This document shows positions 21,254-33,365 of a DNA stretch of 64,000 nucleotides, one piece after another (within the stretch, counting starts at the first letter, position 1; every line of letters starts with the position of its first letter). A model generated the notes under the pieces. It did no database searches, had not been told where the DNA came from, and was given only the letters and a program-made list of their open reading frames with translations. The translations under genes were made by a program, and so were the position numbers. The DNA is taken from assembly GCF_029784155.1 (NCBI RefSeq), contig NC_073692.1, positions 273,359,827 to 273,423,826 on the forward strand, read 5' to 3'. This stretch comes from Uranotaenia lowii. Taxonomy: Eukaryota > Arthropoda > Insecta > Diptera > Culicidae.

Positions 21254-24200
21254 ATACCGCTGCTGCCGGCAAGACTGTCCCATATGTAGAAACAACGAAT
21301 CGAAAAAACGGCTCTTAAGAGTTTTATAAACTTTCGTGGATTTCTCGGTTGAAACTCTCCTTTTCTATTTCTTTCTTCACAGATATTATGGTAATTGGCG
21401 TAAAATATCGTTCACTGTTTTTATATTTTTGCTTTGGAATATGCCGATGCCGAGGAAATAATGATGTGACAGCCTTGCGAGTATATTTCGCAAGCGTATT
21501 AATAATGTACCCGCGGATAATTTTTTTCATTGATCATTTGATTCCCTCTATCTGCGCTATATTATTCACTTTACTGGTTAATATTTAATTTGAAATGGCG
21601 TATCTAGATAAAGATAACGTAAGTTGATCATAAGAATTGAGTAGGTCTTAAATAAATTAAACATTAACGTTCGATGAATTGAACAACCTGTGCCTTCATC
21701 TTTTGAAAAGTTTTTAGGTCGATGATCGCGCCACCAGGTATTTTAGCACATAGATTTTATTAAAGCCCAAGCAGCATGTAACAGCATAAAAAAAAACTTA
21801 AAAAATATGTAGTTGACTATTTTCCATGTTTTGCAACGAACAATTTAAAAAAAAGTAAAAAAAAATCAGTTTGGTGGAACTTACTCATAAGGTTAAACTA
21901 AGCTTGTAAAAGTCATGAAAATTGTTATTATTTACTTAACTAAACCGTTCTATCTAGCCTAACTTTCGTAATTTCAATGAATGCTTATTTTGTCGCAAAC
22001 ATTATATGAATATTTGTAAAATAAACGTTAATTAGAGGAGAAATTTTAAATCATTCTGCAAAAATAGACATATGCGGGTATATTTCATATGGGATAGACA
22101 TGACTTGGTATTTTTTCATACCTATATGATGAGAACAATGTTATGAAAGTTTTTAGCCTACATTGAAGAACTAACTGTATTAGAACGGTTCTTAAAATAA
22201 ACTGAAAAATTATGAAAATGCATATGTAACAGCCTTTCGAATAGCGGCAGTATACAGATTAAGAAAACTGTTTAAGTTATCATTGTGAAAATTTAACTTT
22301 TTGTAATATGTTTGTACCTTATACTCTATAACACCCAATACTTCAAAGAACGAAACAAGAAACGCCTCTCGTAGCAAGGAATCTTTTAAATAATTCAACC
22401 GTCACATATGCTAGGCTTTTTCGGTAGGATGTGCATAAAATACGACAATAACAGTAAACTGTTAAACACCGAAGAAATGGAAAGTCATTCCCAACTGTCT
22501 CATTCAAGTCAGGATTATTTGTGATACTCTGTTTGTGAAATTTATCTTTTGAACTTTTTTGTTTTCCATGAAACATATTTACTTTAACCGAACCAAGTTA
22601 AATGTCTAGTGCTCAATCATAATCTAATACAAATTGTAACAAAAAATTTCAAATTTTCACCGACCCTAAAATAATACCAAATGAGAAATGCATGCTTGTG
22701 CATATGCAAAAAAGGTTCTCAAAATTTGATGAACATTTTGGTAATGTTATCTAGTGGTAATATTTATGTACAAAGTGACTTATTTTGTATGCAAATTCGA
22801 ATTTTAATTTGGTTGCATTTTTCAGTTTATTTAATAGGAATGTCAAATGTAAGATTGGAAAATATTAAGAAGCAAATTATCATCAGATAAAAGGGAACCA
22901 TTGAACAGAAATCTTCAATCTGAAGGAAAAAAAGTCTGATAAAATCTGAACAAAGGTAAGGATTCGGAAAACACAATCAAATATTAATCATTCTAGGTAG
23001 GTACATAACAAACCAAGTGAAATTTATTATTTTTGTGATTTCGTTGACAGAAGTTTAACTTTCGGTTTTCACAGAATCATGGAAATCTGCAGTTGTGTCG
23101 CATAGCTAGAGAAACAATTCGAGCCGTTTCATGTCGACTTTCTTGGCAAAACTTTCCCATTTCTTTCCGAGAGCACACAAAATGACATGTCAAGTGAACA
23201 ACTTTTCCGCAACCCGGTCCTCAGGGTTGGGTTGGTTGTAGCACTACTGTAGTGTATGTTATCCTCGTTATCTGGTGCTAAGCAAACAGAACAGAACTAC
23301 TATCAACAAACATATCCTAAGAAGGCAAACATCCATCATGCAGAAAACCGGTGTCTCTGTGTGTGAAAACTTTGGCTCGTTTCGCATCGCTATGCAAATT
23401 CTTGGGCTGTTTGAACCAACAAGTCTATTTTGTCTCCGTGGAAAGAACTGAAGCAAGGATTCCATACAACTCAGGGTTCGCTGGTAAAGAGCGCTCCAGG
23501 TACATCTTTTTTTTTACAAATTTTTGGTACATTCCTTAGAATTATTTAAAAACACGGATAAATATTAAAAAAAAACATATTCGTGTTCGATGTGTCGAAT
23601 ATTAACTTCAAAGCATCATCCAAGGAATATGAGAGGTGTAAAAAAAACTCTGTTAACATCTGTTTGAAATTCTATTCCATTTCCAAACCGCAAATCAATG
23701 CTGAAAGAACGATGTGGGGAACTAACTACGACATTGTTCTTGGTACTTTTTTGTAGGTAGGTGTGATACAATATATGACTACATTAAAAAATAAATACAC
23801 TAACCAATCCCAACTTCTTCAATCTTGCCCCAAAGTACCCATATCAAACATGCACACCAGTGTCTTACCGTGTGTGTTCCCGTGTTAGGGAGACCGAGAA
23901 GTAACTTTCCACGGGAAGAAACAGATGACTCATCATCATCATGTGTCATCCGGAATGCAGGTTATTTGATGCAGGAGCAAGCTTTAAGCCATGTGTCACA
24001 GCAATGACAACAACGAATGGCAGCAACAAAACAAACATTTAGCCTAATGATGGTTTGGGTTAAAGTTTTTAATGGCTAGTTTTCTTTTTCGAGTTGCTTT
24101 GAAAGTTTGGCGACGAAGAGGAATATTTTCCTTACCTTATTATAAAGGCTATCGCTGGTCAATAAAATTACAAAACCAACTACAGTTATTAAAGCTTAGT

Positions 24201-25429
24201 TCTTTTGAAATGGGACAGTTACGAATGCGTGTATCTCAAAAAACCATTCGTTTAATCTAAATACTTTCTATGAAGGAAATGAAGGTAATCTTATGATAAT
24301 TCATAAAAAAATAAATTTTTATCGTTTTTTGTAAAAAATATTTCTACTTTATTCTTGTTACCTCCCAACGTTTTGAAAATTGTTGTTTTTTCCCACAGGG
24401 GCAGAACTTTGGCAAATCATTATAATTTATACAAAATAACCAGCAAATTCAAACTTTAATATACTTGGGTTGGGATCAGTGTTCAAAATTTTCACAGTCA
24501 AAGCTCAATCTTCACTCAACTGGCAGCATCCTCTCTGTCAAAGTCAAAGCTTTGAAATAGCTTTCATATTTGTATCTTTCAAAGTAAAGGAGCTTTTTAT
24601 CGTATTCATTTCCTGTCAAAATCCTTTCAAATTCATTTGAAAGCCGCTCCAGTCATATTCAATTGAAAATGATTGATGTTATTTTTCATGGATATTTTGG
24701 CATGTCCTTGATGAAAATTTCTTCCTGAATATTTTTTTTATAATCATAATAAATAGGCACTACGAGATCTCGTAGTGCGTCGACTACTGAGGACATAGTT
24801 TGAAGATCATTTTTTTTCAAAACGAAAGATAACCAAAAATTGGTTCAATGTTTTTTTATTTATATTTTGAATTTCTATTAAATATAACTAAAATTGGAAA
24901 GATAAACGAATGTGTATGCCAAAACAATCCCTGATTCCAAGATAATCAATGATAACAACACACATCAAAACAATCTTGTGTGCAATTGAATTTGCATTCA
25001 CCGCATCATGTCCTTTACACCGCCGCACGCAGTAGTGTTTGTTGTTTTTTTTAAATTTTAAATTTTTTTTTGTAGCGACCCACCACACTCCCCCACACCA
25101 AAAGGCTCGTTTGAGCCCCCTGATAATGGACGCTACTGTTCTCAGCACGTCTGGTAGCAATTGTACAAAGAAATATTAAACTAAAAACGCGAGCAGAATT
25201 TTACTCGTGCTGAGAAATCAAAATGTTAATATTCTAGTGCGAGGAAATGTGACGATACTAATTTAACTAACTTACAATTATGAATCTCAATGGAAAGAGA
25301 TTTCCTTTTAATAAATTCACTTTAAATCATACAAAAAAAAATTTTTTTTAAAACATTCTACATCTAAACTAAAATTTACAAAGGATTAACGCTACAATTT
25401 AAAAAATTCTTAAGACTAGCTTTGTTTGA
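21254..25429. other. Long intergenic interval without recognised genes
   Basis: About 4.2 kb of AT-rich sequence. Open frames are at most 90 codons and show no familiar motif. A 22 bp perfect palindrome lies at 24757-24778. The stretch 24470-24700 repeats CTTTCAAA/TTTGAAAG-type words and may be an old MITE. A GC-richer patch at 25070-25160 (CGACCCACCACACTCCCCCA) resembles nothing I can name. Confidence 0.4.
24757..24778. repeat. 22 bp perfect palindrome
   Basis: GCACTACGAGA followed by its exact reverse complement TCTCGTAGTGC. It is isolated in unrecognised intergenic sequence. It could be a chance event, a dimeric protein site or a MITE remnant. Confidence 0.6.
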
Positions 25430-27660
25430 CTTGTTTTATCGACTAAGTTTTTCTTTAAATATTTGAAGCAATTTTATTTTGAAATTTGGGCGACTCTTTA
25501 TTTCTTTTAATTCATTGGGTAAGTTGTATTTTGTTGATCCTATGAAGGAAATTCTTCTCTGTCCTAAAGTAATTATCGACCAACAACGTTGCAAATATTT
25601 CAAACGGCGGGTGGTGTGTGTTCTTACTCCAGTAGTAAAGGTCAGGTTTTGGATGGTATTTGATGAGTGCACATTATCGAAAACATACATTATGGTTTGG
25701 AAATCACAAAGATCTACTTAGGGTAAAATGTTATGAGAACTGGAAGAGTAAATGAGTTTAGTTGGATATAGCATGGGAAGCCTGTAAATGTGTTTTAATC
25801 TCCAGAGCACTCCACAGAGAGGTGAAATTCTTTTTTCTAAATTTTTTATATTACTTTTCCACGAAAAAGTATTGTCTAAATAAAATATTGTCTAAATAAA
25901 TAGTATTTTAAGCTATGTACTTCTTGTATGACAAACTGATTCATGATATGGGTCCCTGTGTGGTGGTATTACTTTCCTCGACGAGCGAAACAACATATAT
26001 TTAGTTTTAGCGTAATTTAATGAGAGTAAATCGCTGTTGAAATGTGTTGATAGCAGCTTAAAATCATTCTCCAAGAAATCTATAATAGAACTTGCAGATT
26101 TCCCTGAATAGAACAGTGCTGTATCATCAGCGAAAAGCCTAGCTGTGCCAATTAGTGGAAGATTACTTATGTCATTTATACAAAGAAGGAAGAGTAATGG
26201 CCCAATGTTACTGCCTTGTGGAACGCCTATCCTTATATTCCTTAGTTCACTATTTACTCCTTCAACTACAACAAATTGTTTTCTGTTTTTGAGATAACTT
26301 CGGATTATATTGTTAGGTATTCCTCTTAGTCCATATTTGTTTAATTAGGCCAGTGAGATGTCATGGTTAAGTGTATCAAAGGCTTTTATTCAAATCTAGA
26401 AATAATGCACCAACTATGTTCTTGGAATCTATGTTTTTAATTATGAAATCGACATGTTCGAAAATCGCGATGAGGGAGCTTGAACCTGAAAACGCTGATA
26501 CTGGATATAGGTTGATGGTTATTAACATCTTTAGGATCACCCGATTTAAATATAGGAGTCACTTTTGCTGTTTTAAGACAATCCGGAAAACTTCCTGATT
26601 CTATTATTAAGTTGAAGAATTTTTTGAGGATGGGCGAAGAAAGATGTTGTTATTTTTTACTACGCTGGTAAGAAAATAATCCACAGCTTTTTTTTGTTTT
26701 CAAGAGTAAGTATGATCGATCTAACTTCAGTTTCATCAGTTGGTTGCAAAAAAATTCAGTTCCGCACTTCGTTAATATTGGCCAAGACATCATATTCCCT
26801 TTCAATTGGTATTTCCTTGGCAAGATCTGATCCGATCGATGAAAAATATTTGTTGAATTTGTCAGCAACACATTTTTTGTCTGTTATGAGGTTTTCACCT
26901 TGCGTGAGATTGATTTTCTCAAAACTTGGTTAATATTTTTCCATAGTTATAAACGTTTGCACGTTTTTTTTTTATCATGGTGTAGTTTTTTATTAAGTGT
27001 TGAAGCATTTCTTTTAGATAAATATCATTAGGGCCATATCCAAGGGCAATATCTTCCTTTCAAATTTATTTGTTTAGATACTGTTTTTGTGCACTGCTTA
27101 AATATGCGATTGTATGTAGCTGTTAATTCTTCAATACCGTTATTTATGTTGTCTCCTGGGACAAAAGATCTTGAATATTCCGAAAACAAGTTATTAAGTT
27201 TAGTGTGATCCGTGATATCTTTATTCAAGACCATTTTTTGTCTTTCTGATAAAATTTCAAATGTTGTAAGTACTTGTGAATGGTCACTTATATCTGTGAG
27301 TATCGTATGATTTGATAGGCGTTCGCTATCTTGAACTTTACAAATTACATGGTCCAAGATATTTTGACTTCTAGGTCGGGTTGGGTACGAATTTGTGCAA
27401 GCAAAACTATAGTACTCTAATAATGATTTGTATTTGCACACAACTTTTGTATCGACAAGATTAATATTTTTTTTATAGATATCGACAAGATTAATAGGAA
27501 CATTTAAATCACCAACAATTAGACATGAATGTGTGGCAGGTACAGTCTAAAATTGATCACACAACAAATTGAAAGGATACGCAGGTGGTCTGTAAATGCC
27601 ATGTACGTCTAAAATTTGACCACAGAGCTTTATTTCAACACTTATTCTATGAATCAGGAT
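25430..27660 (-). mobile_element. CR1-like LINE, 5'-truncated, minus strand
   Basis: Reading the minus strand from 27660 to 25430 gives the C-terminal part of an apurinic-type endonuclease, a linker, a complete series of RT motifs and the C-terminal tail. No target duplication was identified, so the ends are approximate; the 5' boundary falls within the endonuclease domain. Confidence 0.82.
25436..27620 (-). pseudogene. CR1-like endonuclease/reverse transcriptase, broken
   Basis: In order: CLIVGDLNVPINL (endonuclease GDLN motif, about 27515), TDISDHSQVL (DH motif, about 27300), TAKVTPIFKSGDPKDVNNHQ with a decayed PIS motif (about 26560), GALFLDLNKAFDTLNHD (about 26400), VPQGSNIGPLLFLL and NDISNLPLIGTARLFADDTA (26230-26120, catalytic FADD), and the tail YNLPNELKEIKS (about 25500). 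Several frameshifts and stops separate these blocks. Domain order and motif wording fit the CR1/L2/Rex group; the enzyme would reverse-transcribe at an endonuclease nick. Confidence 0.85.
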
Positions 27661-28047
27661 CAACATGTGATCCGTTGATGTTTTAAACAATAAACAACAT
27701 TAAACAAAACATGAAATTTTGCCTTCATTCAATTCTCTAGACCCTCTCACTATTCTCCTTAAATTTTTTCCTTCATACTTTACCATTTGATAGGGTTTCT
27801 AGCCTTTTGTCCAAAGACAACGTCACATAAATATATGGAAGAAGGCTTTGCCACGAATCAGGAATCTTCTATATCGACTTTCGATGTTGGCGGCATCTTA
27901 AGGGTTCCGACAACAAGCCATGGTAACCAATGTGTGTCTTGGAAAAACAAATCAGCTTTAAAAGTACACCTAGGTTTTCTTTTACGCAGTTTTTTTACGC
28001 AGATTTTTACACGGCTTTTTTTAAACGGTTTTCGGGAATTAACACGG
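27661..28047. other. Unassigned sequence ending in ACACGGTTTT-type repeats
   Basis: From about 27990 the motif (T)TTTACACGGTTTTCGGGAAT-TAACACGGTTTTT appears, related to 42165-42205 and 43370-43455. It directly precedes the 7 kb duplication. The rest has no recognisable feature. Confidence 0.45.
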
Positions 28048-28345
28048 TTTTTGCCTTTCTTTCAGAAAGGTATAGTTATCGGTCGATTTGGGAGATCATC
28101 AATTATGGGTCTTAGATATACCTTTATAGGTACCTATCGAATCAGCTCGACGAGTTCTGATGATGTCTGTGTATTTGTGTGTATTTGTGTGAATTTTTGT
28201 AAACTTTGTTCTCGACGTTTTTGTGAAACTGAGCAGTACAATAAAACTGATTTTTATCTTGAAAATTTTGATTTTTTTTCTTCTTCAACCTATAAAAGAA
28301 AGAAAAAAATACAAAATAGTTTAAAAAATTTTTTTTCTTAGTAAA
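28048..28345 (+). repeat. GCCTTTCTTTCAGAAAGG-type dispersed repeat
   Basis: The segment opens with GCCTTTCTTTCAGAAAGGTA and continues with TAGATATACCTTTATAGGTA and CTATCGAATCAGCTCGACGA, a wording I associate with short noncoding repeats widespread in mosquito genomes. It ends in T-rich sequence near 28340. Copy 2 counterpart: 35041-35338. There is no coding potential; the 184-codon frame crossing it is fortuitous. Confidence 0.55.
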
Positions 28346-28431
28346 TATCAAAAATCATCTCTCCAAAAAACGTGTCAGTTTGGCTTGCTAGCCACAACCA
28401 GCAATCACTAAAATCAAGATTATTGTATATA

Positions 28432-28456
28432 TGACGTCATATTTTACATGACGTCA
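28432..28456. promoter_or_regulatory. Pair of TGACGTCA palindromes (CRE-like)
   Basis: TGACGTCA occurs at 28432-28439 and 28449-28456, 17 bp start to start; copy 2 is at 35425-35449. TGACGTCA is the consensus CREB/ATF site. No promoter or gene was identified nearby, so a regulatory role is only a possibility. Confidence 0.25.
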
Positions 28457-28719
28457 TTAACATGATGGGCGCGCTCAATGTGTGCGGTGGTTAAAAGTAC
28501 AGTCTCAATCACACTCATGATGTCATCATGCCGACAAAACGAGTAAGAGGAAGTAGTAGAATGAATGAGAAAATTTCCTACATGCAAGATTATTGCAAAT
28601 TATACATTGTACCAGTTCAGTATAAACCGAACCGGTTTCAAAAATTGTTGAAGTCAAAACTCCAAACCACGTTATAAAAATATGGATTTTCATAAAGGGG
28701 TACCACCCCGAACTAAATA

Positions 28720-29138
28720 TATTCAATCGATGGGTGTAACGTCTGACATCGCATTTTTCTGCAGCGATGGCGGGCTTCGCTTCGATAGCCCAACGCTATA
28801 TTCGCAAGCAAAGGTTTTCTTTAGAAGGAGAAACCACATAAGGGACGCGAGCGGAGCACACCATCTCAATTTCTCTCATACCGTTTGAGCTTATGTCGTT
28901 CGTGAGAGCATAAGAGAAATTGAGTTGGTGTGAATCGTCCGAATCATACGCACACAATTTCTCCATTTAGTAGCATTGACTCAAACTTTTAGCCTGTGCC
29001 CAAACCGCGATCGTTTTGTGCTAAAATTTTAGAAGGGTTATAAGACGCAAGCGGGAATCCGTCAGATAATTCTGTAGTAAATTTGTATAAGGACGAACGG
29101 GCAAAATGTGAACAAACCTAGCGTTGCATTTCATAAGG
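28720..29138. repeat. Segment A, version 1 (A1)
   Basis: From CGATGGGTGTAACGTCTGAC onward this is about 95% like version 2 at 31520-31945 within the same unit. It covers the TCGCATTTTTCTGCAGCGAT box, an inverted repeat at 28857-28932 and the AGCATTGACTCAAA stretch. Copy 2 counterpart: 35713-36131. Short frames in it (68 and 100 codons in the two versions) are not conserved in length and carry no domain. Confidence 0.85.
28857..28932. repeat. Hairpin in segment A1
   Basis: CACACCATCTCAATTTCTCT pairs with AGAGAAATTGAGTTGGTGTG to form a stem of about 24 bp with two mismatches and a loop of about 27 nt. The same hairpin recurs at 31656-31731 (one mismatch), 35850-35925 and 38649-38724. Confidence 0.75.
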
Positions 29139-29186
29139 GCGAAACTAGCAGTCAGCTTCTCATTCCGAGCTGACTGCTAGTTTCGC
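29139..29186. repeat. Perfect 19 bp stem, 10 nt loop hairpin
   Basis: GCGAAACTAGCAGTCAGCT (29139-29157) and its exact reverse complement (29168-29186) enclose TCTCATTCCG. In segment A2 the same place (about 31938) has only one arm, so the hairpin is specific to version 1. Copy 2 counterpart: 36132-36179. Confidence 0.85.
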
Positions 29187-29214
29187 GTTTGAAATATCAG
29201 AACATCTAATCAAA

Positions 29215-29810
29215 TCCTGTTGGAACATCGCGATAAAATATAATAAATAAATAAATAATAAACAAAATAATGCGAAAAACAAAAAAAATGAATAAATTGC
29301 ACGAAAGTTTATGTGCAACAAAACTGCATATTACATCACTGCACAAAATCTATAAATCAAGTAACTTTTCATCAAATAAATCAATAAAATCAAGAATACA
29401 AAAGGTGAAATAACTCCCATCTTCCAAAATTTGGTTTTTAATCTTGTAATTTTTCGGATTTTAGATTTTTTTAAATTTACATAAAACATTTCATACTTTA
29501 TTTATCTCCCCCATCGGGTTTTTTTTTGTAAATTTCGGGGTGACAAAAGAAGAAATTGAGATGTAATGTAGTTCTTAGAATGGTAATTTTTCACTCAGCT
29601 GACAACTCCATTTGTTTACATTTGGCCGTACGTCTTTTTGAAATAATCGATACCGCTGCTGATCTCATGTTGGGTAGGGAAAATAGAATCTTATTGGAAA
29701 AAAATAATGTCATACTGGGATAAATTCATCTAGTAGTAGCATGTATCCTGACGAGACAAACATCAAAAATACATATTTTAAATATTGTCGAGTATAAGTT
29801 GTTATTAAGA
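29215..29810. repeat. Segment B, version 1 (B1)
   Basis: Contains AATAAATTGCACGAAAGTTT, TCAATAAAATCAAGAATACA, a CTTTATTTATCTCCC box and GATACCGCTGCTGATCTCAT. It is repeated as version 2 at 32715-33365, in copy 2 at 36208-36803, and in part at 58187-58450 outside the duplication. Confidence 0.85.
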
Positions 29811-31400
29811 AAATTGACAAAATTGTCAAAAAATATTGTCAGTATGATGAAACAGGAAAAACTTTCCAAATCAATAAAATTAAAAAATTGACATAATTAG
29901 CAAAATTGACAAATAAGTAAAATTGTCAAAAATGAAAAAATTGACAAAATTGGCAAAATTGAAAAAAATTACAAAATTGACCCTATCGAAAATTTTACAA
30001 AATTGGGAATTTTACAGTGGACAAAATTGACTAAGTGGACAAAATTGGAAAAAAATGACAGAATTGACAGAACGTATTGTCAAAATTGACAAAATATATT
30101 ATCAAAATTGATGAAACAGAAAAAACTGTGCCAATTGGCAAAATTGACAAAGTTGATAAAATTGACATAATTGAAAAAAAAATGACAAAATTATCAAAAT
30201 TGAAAAAAATGAAAAAACTGACAATTTTGACAAAATTTTAAAAAATTGACAAAATTGACAAAAATTACAAATTTGACAAAATTGAAAAAAAAAATTACAA
30301 AATTGACCAAATCGACAAAATTAACAAGATTTACTTAGTAGACAAAATTGAAAAAAATTGACAAAATTGAAAAAAATTGACAAAACATAGTGTCAAAATT
30401 GACAAAACATATTGTCAACATTGACAAAACATATTTTCAAAATTGTTGAAGCAGAAAAAAACTGTGCTGATTGACAAAATTGGCAAAATTGACAGTATTG
30501 AAATAATTGACAAAATTGTGACAAATTTGACAAATTAACAAAATTGACAAAATTTACAAAATGTACAAAAATTACAAAAATTACAAAATTGACGAAATTG
30601 AAAAAATTTAAAAAAATTTACAAAATTGACAAAATCGACAAAATTGACAAGTATGACTTAGTGGACAAAATTGAAAAATAATGGCAACATTTACAAAACA
30701 TATTGTCAAAATTGACAAAACATATTGTCAAAATTGTTGAAACAAAAAAAAATTGTGCCAATTGACAAAATTGGCAAAATTGACATAATTGAAAAAAATT
30801 GAAAAAATTGTGACAAATTTGACAAATTAACAAAATTTACAAAAATGACAAAAATTAAAAAAATGACAAAAATTAAAAAATTGACAAAATTGAAAAAAAT
30901 GAAAAAATTATACAAAATTGATCAAATCGACAAAATTGACTTAGTGGACAAAATTGAAAAAAATTGACAAAATTGAAAAAATTGACAAAACAATATGAAT
31001 TGATGAAACAGATAAAAACTGTGCAAAATTAACAAAATTGAAAAACTTAACAAGATTGCAATTTGTCTTTATTGTCGAATTTGTCAAGCTTTTCAATCTT
31101 GTCAAGTTTTTCAATTTTGTTAATTTTGCACAGTTTTTTCTGTTTCATCAATATAGACAATATGTTTTGTCAATTTTTTCAATTTTTTTTAAATTTTGTC
31201 GATTTGGTCTATTTTGTAAATTTCTTTCAATTTTCTAATTTTTATCATTCTGTTAATTTTGTCAATTTGTCAAATTTGTCACAATTTTGTCAATTTTTTC
31301 AATTACATCAATTTTGTCAACTGAAAAGATACAAAAATGACAAATTAAATTGAAAACAAAATTTACTAGTAGCAAAATGACACTTTTGACAAAATTTGGC
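29811..31400. repeat. (TTGACAAAA)n minisatellite that inverts on itself
   Basis: From 29811 to about 31058 the plus strand repeats a 9 bp word TTGACAAAA with many single-base and length variants. From about 31062 to 31330 it switches to the reverse complement TTTTGTCAA. Around the switch the two sides match closely: GAAACAGATAAAAACTGTGC AAAATTAACAAAATTG on the left against its inverse with CTTGTCAAG-type variants on the right. Longer blocks containing GATGAAACAGAAAAAACTGT recur every few hundred bases, which shows higher-order repetition. Open frames rich in Asn-Phe-Val or Ile-Leu-Ser are by-products of the 9 bp period. Confidence 0.9.
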
Positions 31401-31519
31401 CATTTGACTAAGGTGACGAAAAGTTTACAATGGAACCAGTTTCAGTATTAACCGAACTGGTTTCCATTAATTGGCACCGAAGTTTCAATTGTTTTGGCAT
31501 CAAGGACTCTTCAATTACA

Positions 31520-32160
31520 CTCCAATCGATGGGTGTAACATCTGACATCGCATTTTTCTGCAGCGATGGCGGGCTTCGCTTCGATAGCCCAACGCTATAT
31601 TCGCAAGCAAAGGTTTCCTTTAGAAGGAGAAACCACATAAGGGACGCGAGTGGAGCACACCATCTCAATTTCTCTCATACCGTTCGAGCTTATGTCGTTC
31701 GTGAGAGCATGAGAGAAATTGAGTTGGTGTGAATCGTCCGAATCATACGCACACAATTTCTCCATTTAGTAGCATTGACTCAAAATTTTAGCCTGTGCCC
31801 AAACCGCGATCGTTTTGTGCTAAAATTTTAGACGAGTTAAGACGCAAGCGAGAATCTGTCAGATGATTTTGTAATAAATTTGGAAATGGGCGAACGCGCA
31901 AAATGTAAACAAACCTAGCGTAGCATTTCATAAGGGCGAAACTAGCAGTTAGCTCGGAACGAAAAAAACGCGTTTGATAATGGATCGATGGATGAAGCTA
32001 TTTTACAGAGAGGTGTCGCCATCAGCGTTCAGAGCTGTCAAACCTCATGTCAAAGAAAACGACCTGCGTAACATTTCATATGGGCGAAACCAGCAGTTGG
32101 CTCTAATCGAGAAAAACGTATTTCAGATTTCCGAACATTTTAGAAATTCCTATTAAAAAA
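31520..32160. repeat. Segment A, version 2 (A2)
   Basis: The second, slightly diverged version of segment A; it includes the 31656-31731 hairpin and continues to a 60-codon frame (31974-32156) that lacks any known motif. Copy 2 counterpart: 38513-39153. Confidence 0.8.
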
Positions 32161-32714
32161 TCAAGCACTATTTCTTCAAAAACTTATGCTAATTATGCGA
32201 TTATTGTTCGTAGAACATCAAAAATAGTGCATTTTTCGGTAAGTTTTTGATATTTGAAAGTTTTACTCAATCTTGTTTTTTTTTAATTTTAGTTGTGTCA
32301 TGAGGATTTCCTCATATGATCGGTCGCTTTTTATCGATTTTGCAAATGCATTCTTCATTCGTTCGTACTCGAAAAACTAATAATATGCCATTTTACCATG
32401 AGGTGATGTAAGGTAAAAAAAGATTGCTCATCTTATGTGTTTATGTTATGAATTATTAATTTGGAATGAAAGAATCTTAGTGCTTATAATTCAATTTACT
32501 AGTTCTTTATGACCATAATGACTAAAATTTTCATTTCAAGATTCTTATATTTTGTTAAGTATATACATAGTTCCAATACGACCAACCCAAAAATCTTACT
32601 TTTTATTGTGCTGCCATCTGTTAGCAGCAATCAGTTTGTTAGAAAATGCGACAGATGGCATTGCTTTTTCCCTCTATCGGTAGAATAATTCAGAAGGCCC
32701 TTAAATTAATCCAT
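32161..32714. other. Unassigned part of the duplicated unit
   Basis: An AT-rich stretch present once per 7 kb unit (also 39154-39707). No repeat partner or gene was seen. GTGCTGCCATCTGTTAGCAG and CGACAGATGGCATTGCT form a weak inverted pair near 32610-32665. Confidence 0.4.
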
Positions 32715-33365
32715 TCGGAACATCTAATCAAATCCTGTTGAAGCAACGTGAGGGGGGGGGGGAGGAGGGATGGGGGCTGATAATAAAAAATTATGGGAAA
32801 AACAAATTCATTGGAATAAATTGCACGAAATGTTGTGTGCAACAAAATTGCATATTACATCATTGCACAAAATCTATAAATCAAGTATTAATTTTTCATC
32901 AAATAAATCAATAAAATCAAGAATACAAAATGTGAAATAACTCCCATCTTCCAAAATTTGATTTTTAATCTTGTAATTTTTCGGATTTTGGATTTTTTTT
33001 TTTTTAAATTTACATAAAATATTTCAAATTTTATTTATCTCCCACTTCGGGATTTTTTTGTTAATTTTGGAGTGACAAAAAAAGAAATTGTGCTGTAATG
33101 TAGGTCTTCGAACGGTACTTTTTCACCCAGCTGACAACTCCATTTGTTTACATGTGGCCGTACGTCCTTTTGAAATAATCGATACCGCTGCTGATCTCAT
33201 GTTGGGTAGGGAAAATAGAATCTTATTGGAAAATAATGTCATACTGGGATCAATTCATCTAGTATTAGCATTCTCTGTGGTATTAGCATGAATCCTGACA
33301 AGTTGTTGAAAACAAATATCAAAAATACATAATTTAAATATTGTCGAGTTTAAGTTGTTATTAAG
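32715..33365. repeat. Segment B, version 2 (B2)
   Basis: A diverged copy of segment B with an 11 bp G-run near 32752 and the poly-T whose length differs between the two 7 kb copies. Copy 2 counterpart: 39708-40357. A 67-codon frame (33088-33291) in it has no recognisable domain and is not intact in version 1. Confidence 0.8.

Noticed and set aside
27787..28341. 184-codon plus-strand frame
   Set aside because: It crosses from unassigned DNA into a dispersed repeat at the duplication border; the second copy at 35008 has a different N-terminus. No motif.
30618..31353. Several Phe/Val/Asn- or Ile/Leu/Ser-rich frames of 66-96 codons
   Set aside because: They lie wholly in (TTGACAAAA)n and appear on both strands; periodic composition only.
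33088..33291. Small conserved protein in segment B2 (67 codons)
   Set aside because: The equivalent place in version B1 does not keep the frame, and identity between the 7 kb copies only reflects the recent duplication.
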